Source: JAXMAR01 sp046350295
GTDB lineage: Bacteria; Planctomycetota; Planctomycetia; Gemmatales; Gemmataceae
DNA length: 64,000 bases
Assembly (NCBI GenBank): GCA_046350295.1
Contig: JAXMAR010000002.1
Location: 124,001-188,000, forward strand
Direction of reading: 5' to 3'
In this document: positions 1 through 9,570 of the stretch, one piece after another
Numbering within the stretch: position 1 is the first letter of the stretch
Layout: each line of letters opens with the position of its first letter
Program-made: the position numbers and the translations under genes
The notes under the pieces: model-generated
The model's database searches: none
What the model was told of the DNA's origin: nothing
What the model saw: the letters and a program-made list of their open reading frames with translations, nothing else

Positions 1-462
1 GTAGCGCGCCACGTCGAGCCAGTGCCGGGCCCAGCGCTCGCCGTAGGTAGGCCGGCCAAGCAGGCCCTTGGCGACGGCGTCGAGGTCGGGGTTCCTGGCG
101 AAGGCGTCCTGTTCCGCGATCGTGGGCGGTAAGCCGGTCAGATCCAGGTGAACGCGGCGCAGCAGGGTAGGCGAGGGCGCCGGCGCCGATGGCTGCCATC
201 CCTTCGCCTCCAGCCTGGCGAGGATGAAGGCGTCGATGGGATTGCGGACCCAGGCGGCGTCCTTTACGGCCGGGACGACGGGTTTCGTCACCTTCTGAAA
301 CGCCCAATGCCGCCGGTGGGGAGGGCTTGATGCGGGCATCGAAGCGGGCGAGATCGATCTCGGGCTCCTGGCCCAGAGAGGCGGGCAGGCGAGGAGCGCG
401 AGGACGATGCTGACGAGGGCGCGGCGGCGTGCGCTTCCCAGGGACGATGCGTTTTGGGACAC
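1..462 (-). CDS. DUF1549-domain protein (partial, N-terminal part)
   Basis: This is the 5' end of a gene that runs off the left edge of the window. The start is a GTG at 460-462 with an AAGGAG ribosome-binding site 7 nt upstream. Arg-rich residues and a hydrophobic stretch (residues ~13-31) form a signal peptide. After it come the DUF1549 (PSCyt2) hallmarks WVRNPIDAFILARLE, LRRVHLDLTGLPPT and YGERWARHWLDVARY. Proteins of this Planctomycete family are exported, usually carry a C-terminal DUF1553 domain and often an N-terminal cytochrome c domain; their reaction is not established. Here there is no CxxCH haem motif before DUF1549, so the N-terminus is shorter than in the related gene at 6225-8693. 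An alternative frame just after the signal peptide (QEPEIDLARFDARI) also looks protein-like, so a pair of compensating indels is possible. Confidence 0.8.
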   Translation of the reverse strand, partial: MSQNASSLGSARRRALVSIVLALLACPPLWARSPRSISPASMPASSPPHRRHWAFQKVTKPVVPAVKDAAWVRNPIDAFILARLEAKGWQPSAPAPSPTLLRRVHLDLTGLPPTIAEQDAFARNPDLDAVAKGLLGRPTYGERWARHWLDVARY

Positions 463-540
463 CGTTGTTCTCCTTGCTGGAGATACGGGGACTCCGATCA
501 GGATATCGCGCGGCGCCTGGCCGTGCACTTCCGCGCATGA

Positions 541-572
541 GAAAAGCCGGCCGCATGTTTGCCCGGCCGGCT
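541..572 (-). terminator. Hairpin with short T tract after the VWA gene
   Basis: AGCCGGCC and GGCCGGCT form a perfect 8-bp stem around a 12-nt loop. On the minus strand the stem is followed by TTTTC. It lies 64 nt beyond the stop of the VWA gene at 636, so it could end that transcript before the DUF1549 gene. Confidence 0.55.
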
Positions 573-598
573 CGTGGTCGAGAAGGGTTTTCAGAACC

Positions 599-625
599 AC
601 GTGGGGCAGGCCGCCTGCCCCACGT
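599..625. repeat. Palindrome between the VWA and DUF1549 genes
   Basis: ACGTGGGGCAGG and CCTGCCCCACGT form a perfect 12-bp stem with a 3-nt loop. It resembles the short intergenic palindromes common in large planctomycete genomes. It could also act as a transcript stabiliser or terminator. Confidence 0.6.
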
Positions 626-635
626 TGGGAATCCA

Positions 636-1802
636 TCACTTCTTCTTCGGTGTGATCGCCTCGTACTCGATGCCGCTGCGCCGGGCCTGGAGGCGCAGGA
701 TGCCGAGCACTTCGTTCTCGAAGCTGGTCGGGGCGGCGAGCTTGGTGTCCTCGGCCATCTTCTTGGCGATGAACTCGTTGCGTTTCTTTTCGAGGTCGAG
801 GACGCGCTTGCTCATTTCCTGGCGTTCCTTGTCGAGCTTTGCCAGAATTTCCTTCTGCTCGGCGAGGCTCTTGCCGGCCAGCTCCTTGGGCAGCTCCTCT
901 TTCTTGATGTCTTCGAGCTTGACCTTGTCATCCTTGATGGCCTTGAGCAGGTCGTGGGCGGTGCCGCCCGAGCGGGCGAGGAAGCCGGCCCGGGGCGCGG
1001 CGGAGGCGCCGCCCAACGAATAAGTGACGCCGAGCGCCTTCGCTGCGCTGTCCTTCGCGGCCGGGTCGCCGTAGACGAGCGTCGTTTCCGAGAACTTGAC
1101 GCTCAGCTCGGCCAGCTCCTTGTCGAAGGGGGTGGCGATGGCGACGACCGGGCCGCCGTCCGCCTCGATCTGAACGAACGAGCCCTCGGCCAGGCGGCAG
1201 ATCTTGAGCCAGTGGTCCTTGGCGGTCGGGCTCGAGCCGCACAGGACGGTGTTGATGATGATGTCCCGCTTCACCGCTTCCTTGCAGGTGTCCGGGTACT
1301 TGACGTCGTCCGGATAGTCCATGTGAGGCGGAGCGTCGCCGACGAGGAAGATCATCTTCAGGGTCTTCTTGTCCTTGCTCCAAGTGATCTTGTGGACGGC
1401 GTCGTAGAGGGCCTGGTTGACGCTCTCGGGCTCGTCGCCCCCCTCGTCGGCCTTGAAGCCCATGAGGTGACCGTGGATCGAGTCGAGGTCGTCGCTCAGG
1501 TCGAAGACTTTGGTGATGTAGGAGTCGCCGCGGTCGCGATAGGCGACGAGGCCCATCTTGACGGCCGGGTTCGGCTTGCCGCTGGCGATCTGGTTGGCGA
1601 TGGACCAGATCTTCTTCTTGGCGGCATCGATGAGGCCGCCCATGCTGCCCGTCGTGTCGAGGCAGAAGACGACCTCGACCTTCGGCTTGGCGGCCGGTTT
1701 GACCGTTTCCTTGGCGGGCTTGTCGTCCGCCCGGACGCCGCCGCCCGCGAAGGCGAGCAGGGACAGGGCGGCGAGGATGAAGAAGGACTTGCGCGTGGAC
1801 AT
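636..1802 (-). CDS. Secreted von Willebrand factor type A domain protein
   Basis: The protein is 388 aa and starts at ATG 1802 behind a GGGAGG ribosome-binding site; a longer upstream in-frame reading has no such site. Residues 1-26 are a signal peptide ending near GGGVRA, followed by a Lys/Pro/Ala-rich linker. The VWA domain starts around residue 40 with the MIDAS motif DTTGSM, so metal-dependent ligand binding is likely. The C-terminal third (about residues 270-360) is rich in Lys, Glu and Leu and probably forms a coiled coil. VWA proteins of this kind act outside the cytoplasm in Planctomycetes; the ligand cannot be told from sequence. The DUF1549 gene lies downstream on the same strand, separated by two hairpins. 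Confidence 0.85.
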   Translation of the reverse strand: MSTRKSFFILAALSLLAFAGGGVRADDKPAKETVKPAAKPKVEVVFCLDTTGSMGGLIDAAKKKIWSIANQIASGKPNPAVKMGLVAYRDRGDSYITKVFDLSDDLDSIHGHLMGFKADEGGDEPESVNQALYDAVHKITWSKDKKTLKMIFLVGDAPPHMDYPDDVKYPDTCKEAVKRDIIINTVLCGSSPTAKDHWLKICRLAEGSFVQIEADGGPVVAIATPFDKELAELSVKFSETTLVYGDPAAKDSAAKALGVTYSLGGASAAPRAGFLARSGGTAHDLLKAIKDDKVKLEDIKKEELPKELAGKSLAEQKEILAKLDKERQEMSKRVLDLEKKRNEFIAKKMAEDTKLAAPTSFENEVLGILRLQARRSGIEYEAITPKKK

Positions 1803-1897
1803 GAATTCCCTCCCTTTGGCTTTCAGTTGACGCCAGCAGTAAGACGAGAATGGGGCGGGGACGGTTTGCCTGCCCGAGGTAAGTAGGATCAATCGCT

Positions 1898-2250
1898 CTA
1901 CCGCAGCGGCAGGTAACGAACTTGGCCTTCCCATTCGCCTGCGTGGCTGCAACACGCCAAGAGTAGTACCTCCTCGATGGCGTTCCCGATCGGGACGTGT
2001 CTCGCAATCTCGAAGACGTTTGGCATGCGCTTGCCCTCGCGCACACGATCCGCGGCGTAGCGAGTCATTGTGGCCACATCGTGCGTGAGCAACACCCGCT
2101 CGGCTTGCGCCGCCCACTCCAAGATCGTTGGATCGTCCTCGCCTGACAGCCCCACATCCTGCACGCGCGTGATATCAACCTCCGGCATGCGTCGGCGCAC
2201 CCCACGGATGACGTCGTTGTTGAAGTTTTCGTCTGCGAGAAGAGAAGCAT
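1898..2250 (-). CDS. DUF5615 PIN-like toxin candidate (frameshifted near start)
   Basis: The bulk of the protein reads from the RRRMPEVDITRVQD segment to the stop at 1898. It contains the PIN-like features DPTILEWA and VLLTHDVATM. The missing N-terminal residues ADENFNNDVIRGV are encoded just upstream in the same phase, but the nearest ATG (2250) is one base out of phase, so a single-base shift lies within the first few codons. DUF5615 proteins are PIN-fold putative ribonucleases normally paired with DUF433. The DUF433 gene is directly upstream on the same strand, supporting a toxin-antitoxin reading. A CTG start in the same phase is possible but less likely. Expected length is about 115 aa, which matches. 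Confidence 0.7.
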
Positions 2251-2317
2251 GGCGTCCACTACGCAGGCTCGAGCGTTACCAACTATCCTCTTCCTGCTCG
2301 CACGATAGAAGGAACTT

Positions 2318-2644
2318 TTATCCTTGACCCCGCCAAGCCAGAAGCCGCTCACGGATGCCAGCCGGATCAAAACGGGACTCGTTCTCGCGTCGGATCGTAT
2401 CGGCTTGTTGTTGGCGGCTGCGGAGGTACTCGTCGACCTCGGCCTTATGGCTAAGGAAATAGCCGATGACGGAATAGAGTTGATCGAGGCGAAGCGAGGG
2501 GTACTGGTCGACGATGGCTTCCGGAGTCATGCCTTCGCGGTAGGCGGCGACGACGGTGTCCAAGGTAACACGAGTTCCACCTACGCGAATGACGCCATCG
2601 GCATCAGCGAAGAACCCGGGATCGGCGACGAGGGCCAAGGACAT
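2318..2644 (-). CDS. DUF433 protein, antitoxin candidate
   Basis: The product is 108 aa, starting at ATG 2644 with GGAGG 8 nt upstream. It carries the DUF433 pattern: VIRVGGTRVTLDTVVAAYREGMTPEAIV, where the GTRV and EGMTPEAI blocks form the small winged-helix-like core, then YPSLRLDQLYSVIGYFLSHK. The C-terminus is polar and Arg-rich. The gene precedes the DUF5615 gene by 67 nt and is probably co-transcribed. DUF433 is the presumed antitoxin and DNA-binding partner in such pairs; this pair recurs at 42476-43183. Confidence 0.82.
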   Translation of the reverse strand: MSLALVADPGFFADADGVIRVGGTRVTLDTVVAAYREGMTPEAIVDQYPSLRLDQLYSVIGYFLSHKAEVDEYLRSRQQQADTIRRENESRFDPAGIRERLLAWRGQG

Positions 2645-3059
2645 TGGGCATCCTCCGGTGAAGAGCTCTAACCATTGTAGCGAAATGCAGAATGACGAGT
2701 CGGCGGCGGCCACCATATCCAGCGGAGCACCAATGGGCCGAGGCATTTCTCGCTAAAAACGCGCGCTTTGGCCGCTGCGCGCCGGGGTGTACGAACCACC
2801 GTGGTTGGGGCTCAGCTTCTGGCCGGGTCGATGCACGGTTGCTTCGACGAAAGCTGCGGCGGGAGGCCAAGGAGCGCTTGTCGATGCCGAGGAAGAAGCG
2901 GACACGGCTCAAAGCAGGCCCAGACAGGCAGCAGGGCATGAGGAATCATTGCGGACGGAAGCGGGACGAGACAATTCCGTCAAGGGCGCATTGATACTAC
3001 ACTAGGACTAGGCCACGATACCCCGCAGGCTCGAAGACTCGCCTGCGGGCTTGGCCAGG
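2645..3059. other. Intergenic stretch without a recognisable gene
   Basis: I see no coding-like reading frame on either strand. The only structure is a hairpin at 3022-3049 (CCCGCAGGC / GCCTGCGGG, 10-nt loop). It lies just past the end of the DUF1501 gene and may serve as its terminator, although it has no T tract. Confidence 0.5.
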
Positions 3060-4454
3060 TCAGGCCAGGATGTCGCCGCCACTTCGCCGTGGACGTCGGT
3101 GAGCGCGCGGCCCTGGAAGCGGTAGGTTAGCCGCAGGTGGTCGATGCCGAGGAGGTGGAGCATGGTGGCGTGGAGGTCGTAGGACGAGGACGATGTTCTC
3201 CGGCGGCGTTGTAGCCGAACTCGTCGATGGCGCCGTAGGTGACCTCGGGCTTGATGCCGCCGCCGGCGAGCCACATGGAGAAGCCCTTGATGTGGTGGTC
3301 GCGGCCGTCCCCCTGGGCCATGGGGGTGCGGCCGAACTCGCCGCCGAAGAGGACGAGGGTGTCTTCGAGGAGTCCGCGGAGCGGAGGAGCGCGGCGGCGG
3401 GTCGAGTCGACCTCACCGGCGCTGCCGGCGATCTGGGGGCGGATGCCGCCGTGGTGGTCCCAGTCGCGCGGTGGTAGAACTGGCGGATGAAGCGGACGCC
3501 GCGCTCGGCGAAGGCGGCGGGCCATGAGGCAGTTGGCGCCGAAGGAGCCGTCGGCGCCCGCGGATGCCGTACATCGAGGACGGATTGCGGCTCGGTGGCA
3601 GGGTTGCCGCTTGAGGGACGCTCGATTGCATGCGGAAGGCCATCTCGTACTGCGTGACGCAGGTGGCGATCTCGGGGTCGTCGACTTCGGCGTCGTGCAG
3701 GCGGTTGAGGTCCTGGACGGCGTCGACGACGTCGCGGCAGGGTGACGCCGGCCGGGTTGAGGTAGAGGACCGGATCACCGGTGCCGCAGGTGGATGCCCT
3801 GGAAGCGGCTGGGGAGCAGGCCGGCGTACTGCCGCTGGGCGATGGGCTGCGATTGGCCAGGCCAGCCGGTGCTGGTGAGGACGACGAAGGTCTTCGGCTT
3901 CCGTGCCGAGGCCGTAGTAGATCGAGCCCATTGCGGGCCGGCCGGAAATGGTCGTGCCCGTGTTCATGAAGGTATGGGCGGGGTCGTGGTTGATGGCCTC
4001 GGTCTTCAGGGAGCGGATGATGCAGATATCGTCGGCGACGGAGCCGATGTGCGGGAAGATCTCGGCGATCTCCTGGCCGGACTTGCCGTAGCGGCGGAAG
4101 AGGATGCTGCGGCGCGGCGAAGCAGCGGAGCTGGTAGCCTGGAGCTGGGCGATGGGCTGGCCGCGTGAGCAGATTCGGGCATCGGCTGGCCGTGACGTCG
4201 GGCCAGCTCAGGCTTATGGTCGAGATTCGAGGTGGGAGGGGCCGCCGGCCATGTAGAGGTAGATGACGCGGCCTTGGCGGCATGGTGCAGCGGATGGAGA
4301 ACGCCGTCCCAGCGATCGACGGCGGGGCGGCCTCGGCGGCGGGGAGTAACCGCCGCGGGCAGGGACGAGCAGCGAGGGCGAGGGCGATGGCGCCGAGGCC
4401 ATTGGCGGTGTGGTGGAGGAAGGTGCGGCGGGTGAGGGGGTGGTATTGGTTCAT
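3060..4454 (-). pseudogene. DUF1501 protein, many frameshifts
   Basis: The reading starts at ATG 4454 with a twin-arginine-like signal (LTRRTFLHHTANGLGAIALA) and ends at a stop at 3060, the usual length for DUF1501 (about 465 codons). Family blocks appear in order but in alternating frames: VIYLYMAGGPSHLE, MNTGTTISGRPAMGSIYYGLG, DPVLYLNPAGVT, DDPEIATCVTQYEMAFRMQ, DWDHHGG, DTLVLFGGEFGRTPMAQG, DHHIKGFSMWLAGGG, FGYNAA, HATMLHLLGIDHLRLTYRFQG and a final DILA. Residues are well conserved between shifts, so roughly ten single-base indels interrupt an otherwise good gene. DUF1501 proteins are exported by Tat and in Planctomycetes are often next to a DUF1549/DUF1553 gene, as here (6225-8693). Whether the shifts are assembly errors or real decay cannot be told from sequence. 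Confidence 0.8.
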
Positions 4455-4931
4455 GGAAGGCTTCGTGGTTTCGTTCTTGTTTAAAGACACCGATCTCGAT
4501 TGATTTCACGGAGACTCGGACTGTGGCGTCGGTGACCTCTTGGCCCCTGCTGCGATCACCGGATCGACTCAGCCCTGTGGTCACGATCGGCTCCCCTAAA
4601 AGCTGTAACGAGCCGCAACTTACGACAAGCTCTTCACTGTCACGAGATTCCTTATGCGGGCACCCGTATGCAGCTCTCGCCGAGCGCCAGCATATCACCC
4701 TTACTGGAGAACCGTTTGCTGGCTTATCCGCATCCGCTGCAAACCGGGAACGAACGTAAACGTAATCGTGTCCGACAAGCGGCATCGGCAATACATCCAT
4801 CAAGGGCCGTTTGATGCTTTATTGCGGCCAGGGAGAACGAGTCGTAAGTGGCGGAATAATGTGCTTGGCGTTGTAAAATTAGGACGCCAAGGGCGTATGA
4901 AACATTGGCAATCCTTTGTCCCGGCGATGCA
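4455..4931. other. Intergenic stretch without a recognisable gene
   Basis: About 480 nt of lower-GC sequence separates the HNH reading from the DUF1501 start. Neither strand gives a protein I recognise, even allowing for frameshifts. Confidence 0.45.
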
Positions 4932-5617
4932 CTAATACTCAGCCGAGGACTTGGCACCCTTGGACACATTGCATCGAGCAAGCAAGTGTCATGTTTCCGC
5001 TTACCGTATGGCCCCCGTTCCTGCAGGCTACCATGTGATCAAAATGCAGGCAGGCGTTGTGTGGGCTGAGCATCAACGACACGCCGCAATACGCAGGGTA
5101 TGCTGGCGCAGCCTCTTGATGTAGTTGCCCTCAACAACCAAGTCGAAGGTATCAAGCTCCCCCTCATGTTCGCCAAGACCGACCGGGGCAAACGGGCGAA
5201 ATAGTGTCCTCCAGGAGCTTTATTTCCCGCTCGCTGACAATACCAGTCCGTCAACAGATCGTTAACATTTGCTGGGTTACGGTGCTCGAAGCTGTCGAGG
5301 CATTCGTCACACGCTAACGGCCCAACGGCCTCCACCCAGCTGTTCGCCCGCGAGAACGAGAAGGCGGGCTGGACCGAGAGCTGCGAGACAAAGCCAGTCT
5401 TTCTCTATCCACAACGCGGGATGTTTCCGCGCGTGTCTTTTTCGATGCCGTGCCAATCGGCTGGCCAATCGTCCACGGCCGGCCATCGGCACGTCTTATA
5501 CCAATTGTCGGGGTTGATGCCAAGCACGTCTCTTACCAGGCCGCGAAGCTCGTCTTGCGAGACAGAACGCGACCTGATGCAATGTCCCAAGTTTTCAACG
5601 ACATGACGTGCCAACAT
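4932..5617 (-). pseudogene. HNH endonuclease-like gene, frameshifted
   Basis: The identity comes from joining pieces in different frames. The 3' end reads HNACLHFDHMVACRNGG, then NMTLACSM, a one-base shift, then NVSKGAKSSAEY and a TAG at 4932. This fits the HNH pattern: DH, GG, an Asn, a Cys pair with Asn, and Lys-Gly. Upstream pieces read TFDLVVEGNYIKRLRQHTLRIA, WVEAVGPLACDECLDSFEHRNPANVN and DELRGLVRDVLGINPDNWYK, with at least four shifts or stops between them. The ATG at 5617 is the furthest plausible start. HNH nucleases act in mobile elements, restriction or DNA repair; no partner gene is visible. The sequence upstream of the HNH core is not recognised. Confidence 0.55.
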
Positions 5618-5744
5618 CGAGGATCACGAAGCTGTGAGGCCGAGCGGCCTCCGCGCATTCTCTGATCGTAGCCGATCTAACGATGCAGGCGGACGGCATC
5701 GAAAGACATCGCCAGCGTTGCCCTTGGCTCACCTCCAGTGCCCA

Positions 5745-6152
5745 TCAAAACGCATCGATCATGTACGCCCCCGCCGTGCTCGGGATTTCCGATGAGGCGC
5801 TGTCCCTTGGGATCGACCACAGGGAGCATTTCAGAGGCGGTTGACCGACAATCACTGGGTATTCATCGCCCGACTCGCCGACATCAAGTGGCACTCGCGA
5901 TCGGCAATCGTGAAGCGGACAGCGCTTGTAAGTACCCATCGGGACTGGGCCGCCCAACGTGCGCGGGTCCGGGTCTTGGAAATGACGCAGGCCCAGGCCT
6001 CGATCATGCGGGATTTCGGTAGAAGCAAGGTGAAGGCGCCGGTGTCGACCAGCGCGTCGTTCACTTCCACCGCGGGCTCCCGCATCTCACCGCAGTCGGC
6101 GGAAGAGGTCTTCGATGTTCTCTATCTTCGCCGTGACGACGACTTTGCCCAT
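5745..6152 (-). pseudogene. Retropepsin-like aspartic protease, frameshifted
   Basis: The start is ATG 6152 (MGKVVVTAKIENIEDLFRRL), with GGAG just upstream. One shift leads to VEVNDALVDTGAFTLLLPKSRM, which contains the DTG catalytic motif of retroviral-type aspartic proteases. Further shifts give VRFTIADRECHLDVGESGDEYPVIVG, then VDPKGQRLIGNPEH and GAYMIDAF before the stop at 5745. Small single-domain proteins of this sort are common in planctomycete and cyanobacterial genomes and would work as homodimers. At least three indels separate the blocks. The intact product would be about 135 aa. Confidence 0.7.
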
Positions 6153-6224
6153 CGCTGTCTCCATGTCCCTCCGACTCTGGCGTCGCGTCCGCCGCACTCT
6201 GCGAGTTGCGGCTAAACGACAGGC

Positions 6225-8693
6225 TCATTCGCGCGTGATGGTTTCGTGCAGGTTCAGGACGACGCGTGTCACCGACATCCAGGCGGCCAGCTCTGGCGCC
6301 GGGATGTCCTTCGCCATCGCGCGCTCGCCGACCCGGCACAGGAACTCGGCGGCTTTCGTGTCCCCCTGATACGTCAGGTGCTTGTCGAAGAGGGCGGCGA
6401 GGATCTTCGTCTCTTCCGGTTTTCGCGTCGCGATCCGGCGCCCAAACGGAAGGCGTGGTTGATGCAGCCGGCGTCGTCTTGCCTCCTTGATGGCGCGTTC
6501 GGCCAGGGCGGGCGGCTTCGACGTAGGTGGGGTCGTTGAGGAGGACGAGGGCTTGCTGCGGCGTGTTGGGCAGATTGCGTTCGACGGTGCCTCTTCGCGG
6601 CTCGGGGCGTCGAAGGCGAGGAGGCTGGGGTGGACAAAGGTCCGTTGCCAGTAGGTATACATGCCGCGGCGGTACTGGTTCTCGCCCTTGTCATGGACCC
6701 ACGTGCGGGTCAGGAAGTTGAGGAACGCCCAGTAGCCGGCGGGCTGGTGGCAACTGACGCTCGGGCCGCCGATCTTCGAGGGCGAGCAGGCCGCTGACGG
6801 CGAGGGCGTTGTCGCGGACGGCTCGGCGTCGGGCGGAAGCGGGCCTGGCGGGCGTAGAGCAGAGCGTGTTGTAGGGTCGCGCGTTTTCCAGTTCCTCGCT
6901 GACGCAGGGTCTGGCGATGACGGACGTGGTGACGAGTGTGCGGATCGTCTTCTTCACGTCCCAGCCGTTCGCGAACTCGAGGAGCGGCCAGTCGAGCAGC
7001 GCGGGGTGGGTCGGCCATGCGCCCTGGAAGGCGAGGTCGTCCATCGTCGGCGACGACCACCTGGCCGATGAGAGCCCAGGGCGGTTGACGATGGCGAGGC
7101 CATGAGCGGGTTGTCTTTTTCCGGTGAGCCATGGCGAGGTCGAGGCGAAGTAGCGCGGCAGCTGCCGGTGTCGAGCGCTGGCAGCGGGCAGGGCGCCGGG
7201 GAGCATTACGGGGCCGGACTCGTCCGGGCCAGTTGCCGAGCGGGAGGCGGATGGTGCGCGGCGGCCGAGGCCATGGTGATGAGCGTGCTCGGGGCCTGGA
7301 GGGCCGTCTTCTCGCCTTGGAAGCTAGTGAGCTGGGCACGCGGGGCGGCGAGGAGAGAGCGTGACCAAGTGGAAATCCTTGGCGATGGCGGTCTTCTGCA
7401 CACGGGTTGCGTTTGACGGGATCGGCGTTGAGGGCGTCGACGACGAGCCCCAGGCAGTCCCCTTGAAGCCGACTTTGCGGACCTCCGTTTCCCATCGTCC
7501 TGGGCCTTGGTCAGCTCGGGCGTCGGCGTGTCGAGGACCTTCTGTAGCGCGGCGGCTCCGGGCGTCGATGTCTGCCACGAAGCTTTCCTGGGCGGGCGTG
7601 AAGATCGAGGTCTGCGCTGCCGGCCGACGGAGGCTTCGGCGATGTCGGCGAGCGAACTGGTGAACTCGCGGGTCGTGACCGGGTCGAGCAGCAGGTGTGG
7701 CATTGCCCAGCAGCCTGGTGAGGCCGAGGAAGACGACGGAGACGTTGCGGACGCGGTCGGCGTAGTACTTGCTGATACTCCTTGGCCTGGGCCCCCCTCC
7801 TCGGTGGTTTGCGAAGTCGGTTGTAGCCGGAGGCGATCCTGTGCTCGTTGGTGGCCCCGGGCATCAGGTCGCCGTGCGCTTGCATGGTGGTGAACTGGTC
7901 GAACGGCAGTTCTTGTTGAAGGCGGCGGCGATGACCCAGTCGCGGTAGGGCCAGAGATCGCGGTGGTTGTCGCTGTGGTAGCCGCCGGTGTCGCCGAAGC
8001 GGACCTGGTCGAGCACCAAGATGGCGGGCGGCTCGCCGAAGTGGGGTGAGGCGAGCAGTCGATCGACTTGCTTCTCGTAGGCGTCGAGCACCATCGTTCG
8101 AAGGCGTCGACTTCCTCGGGCGTCGGCGGCGGGCCGATGAGGTCGAAGGAGAGCCGGCGGGAGCGTGCGGCGATCCGTCTCGGCGGACGGCGCTTCAGTC
8201 CCTCGGCTTCGATCCTGGCGAGCAGAAAGGCGTCGATCGGGTTGCGGACCCAGGCCTTCGCCTTCACGGCCGGGATCTCGTGCTTGACCGGCGGGATGAG
8301 GGACCAGTGCTTCTCGTATTTGCCGCCCTGAGCGATCCAGTCCCGGAGCAGGTCGATCTGCTCCTTGGTCAGGGATTTCTTGGACGATTCGGGCGGCATC
8401 CGCTTCTTGGGATCGGCGTGCGTGATGCGGTCGAATAGCTCGCTCTCGGCGGGCTTGCCGGCGGTGATGACGCTGAGGCCGCCGTGGACGCCGGCGACGT
8501 CGTCGCCGAGGTCGAGGCGGAGTTTGGCCTTGCGGAGGTTGTTGTCCGGGCCGTGGCAGACGAAGCAGTTGTTGGAGAGGATGGGGCGGATGTCGCGGTT
8601 GAAAGAGATCGTCTTCTTCGGCTGCGCGGCGGCGGCGCCGGCGACGAGGAACAGCGAAGCGAGGGCCAGCGTGGCCCGGCGGGAGAGAGACAT
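6225..8693 (-). pseudogene. DUF1549/DUF1553 protein with planctomycete cytochrome c domain, frameshifted
   Basis: The start at ATG 8693 gives a signal peptide (residues 1-23) and then a PSCyt1 domain, ISFNRDIRPILSNNCFVCHGPDN, with a CxxCH haem site. A DUF1549 domain follows (WVRNPIDAFLLARIEAEG, FDLIGPPPTPEEVDAF). After about residue 175 the frame breaks repeatedly. Matching fragments continue in the other two minus frames: VLDQVRFGDTGGYHSDNHRDLWPYRDWVI, MQAHGDLMPGATNEHRIASGYNRL, DPVTTREF, TYWQRTFVHPSLLAFDAPSREE and finally LAAWMSVTRVVLNLHETITRE, the DUF1553 end. The total of about 820 codons fits the family. The protein would be exported and bind haem; its substrate is unknown. The DUF1501 gene downstream is the usual companion. 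Confidence 0.8.
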
Positions 8694-8843
8694 CAGCGAC
8701 CTCCGGAGAAGACGAGGAGACTTCGGCGGGATGCTTTGAATTTATCCGGAACGGGGGCAATTCGCAACAAGGATTGCAGACGAAGGCGGGCGGGTCCGTA
8801 TGAAGAACAACGAATCGTCACACTCTCCAAAGGGGGCACAGCC

Positions 8844-9557
8844 ATGCGTTGTTTGACGAAGACCCTGTTCGCCGTCGTGTTGACGGCCTGTCTGACGGCG
8901 TCGGGTCAAGCCGGCGACGACTTCAAGCCGGAGCCGGGGTACGTCAGCCTGTTCAACGGCAAGGACCTGACGGGCTGGAAGTATTACAAGGAGACGGACC
9001 TGAGCGGCAAGACGGAGACTTTTGACAAGCGCTTCCGCGTCGACGGCGGCGTCATCATCGCCGAGGAAGGGAAGGGGATCAAGGACCTTTACACCGTGAA
9101 GGACTTCAACAAGGAGTTCAACGTCAAGATGGAGTTCCGCGCCTCGCTGAAGTCCGATAGCGGCGTCTACGTCCGCGGTCCGCAGCTCCAGGTGCGCGAC
9201 TTCATCCGCCGCGGCGAGATGAAGCAGCTCAAGAAGTTCAAGAACGACGACTGGAACGAGCTGGACATCACGGTGAAGAACGGCGTCGTCACGACGACCG
9301 TCAACGGCAAGGGGCTGACGGCGAAGGACACGCTCGAGCTCACCGTCAAGGACGGCATGCCGGTCGCCAAGCTCAACGGCAAGGACGTGCCGGTCAACAA
9401 GATCGAGGTGAGCGTCGGCGCCGTCGCCAAGTGTTTGTGCAACGGCGAGTTCATGGAGAACATGAAGGTCCCGCAGGCGAGCAAGCAGGGCATCGGCCTG
9501 CAGGCCGAGACCGGCAAGTTCGAGTATCGCCGCATCCGCATCAAGGAAATGCCGTGA
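8844..9557 (+). CDS. Secreted DUF1080 (3-keto-disaccharide hydrolase-like) protein
   Basis: The product is 237 aa, starting at ATG 8844 after an AGGGGG site. Residues 1-22 are a signal peptide. The mature part begins with GYVSLFNGKDLTGWKYY, the typical opening of the DUF1080 jelly-roll fold. Later blocks include FRVDGGVIIAEEGKG, FNVKMEFRASLKSDSGVYVRGP and a closing GIGLQAETGKFEYRRIRIKE. Members bind or cleave sugar polymers or 3-keto-glycosides outside the cell and are greatly expanded in Planctomycetes. It is divergent from the DUF1553 gene and 13 nt upstream of the receiver gene, so those two genes are probably co-transcribed. Confidence 0.88.
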   Translation: MRCLTKTLFAVVLTACLTASGQAGDDFKPEPGYVSLFNGKDLTGWKYYKETDLSGKTETFDKRFRVDGGVIIAEEGKGIKDLYTVKDFNKEFNVKMEFRASLKSDSGVYVRGPQLQVRDFIRRGEMKQLKKFKNDDWNELDITVKNGVVTTTVNGKGLTAKDTLELTVKDGMPVAKLNGKDVPVNKIEVSVGAVAKCLCNGEFMENMKVPQASKQGIGLQAETGKFEYRRIRIKEMP

Positions 9558-9570
9558 GGGAGCGGAGAAC

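Noticed and set aside
4523..4935. Short plus-strand open frames in the gap before the HNH gene
   Set aside because: No recognisable motif, poor ribosome-binding sites and odd composition.
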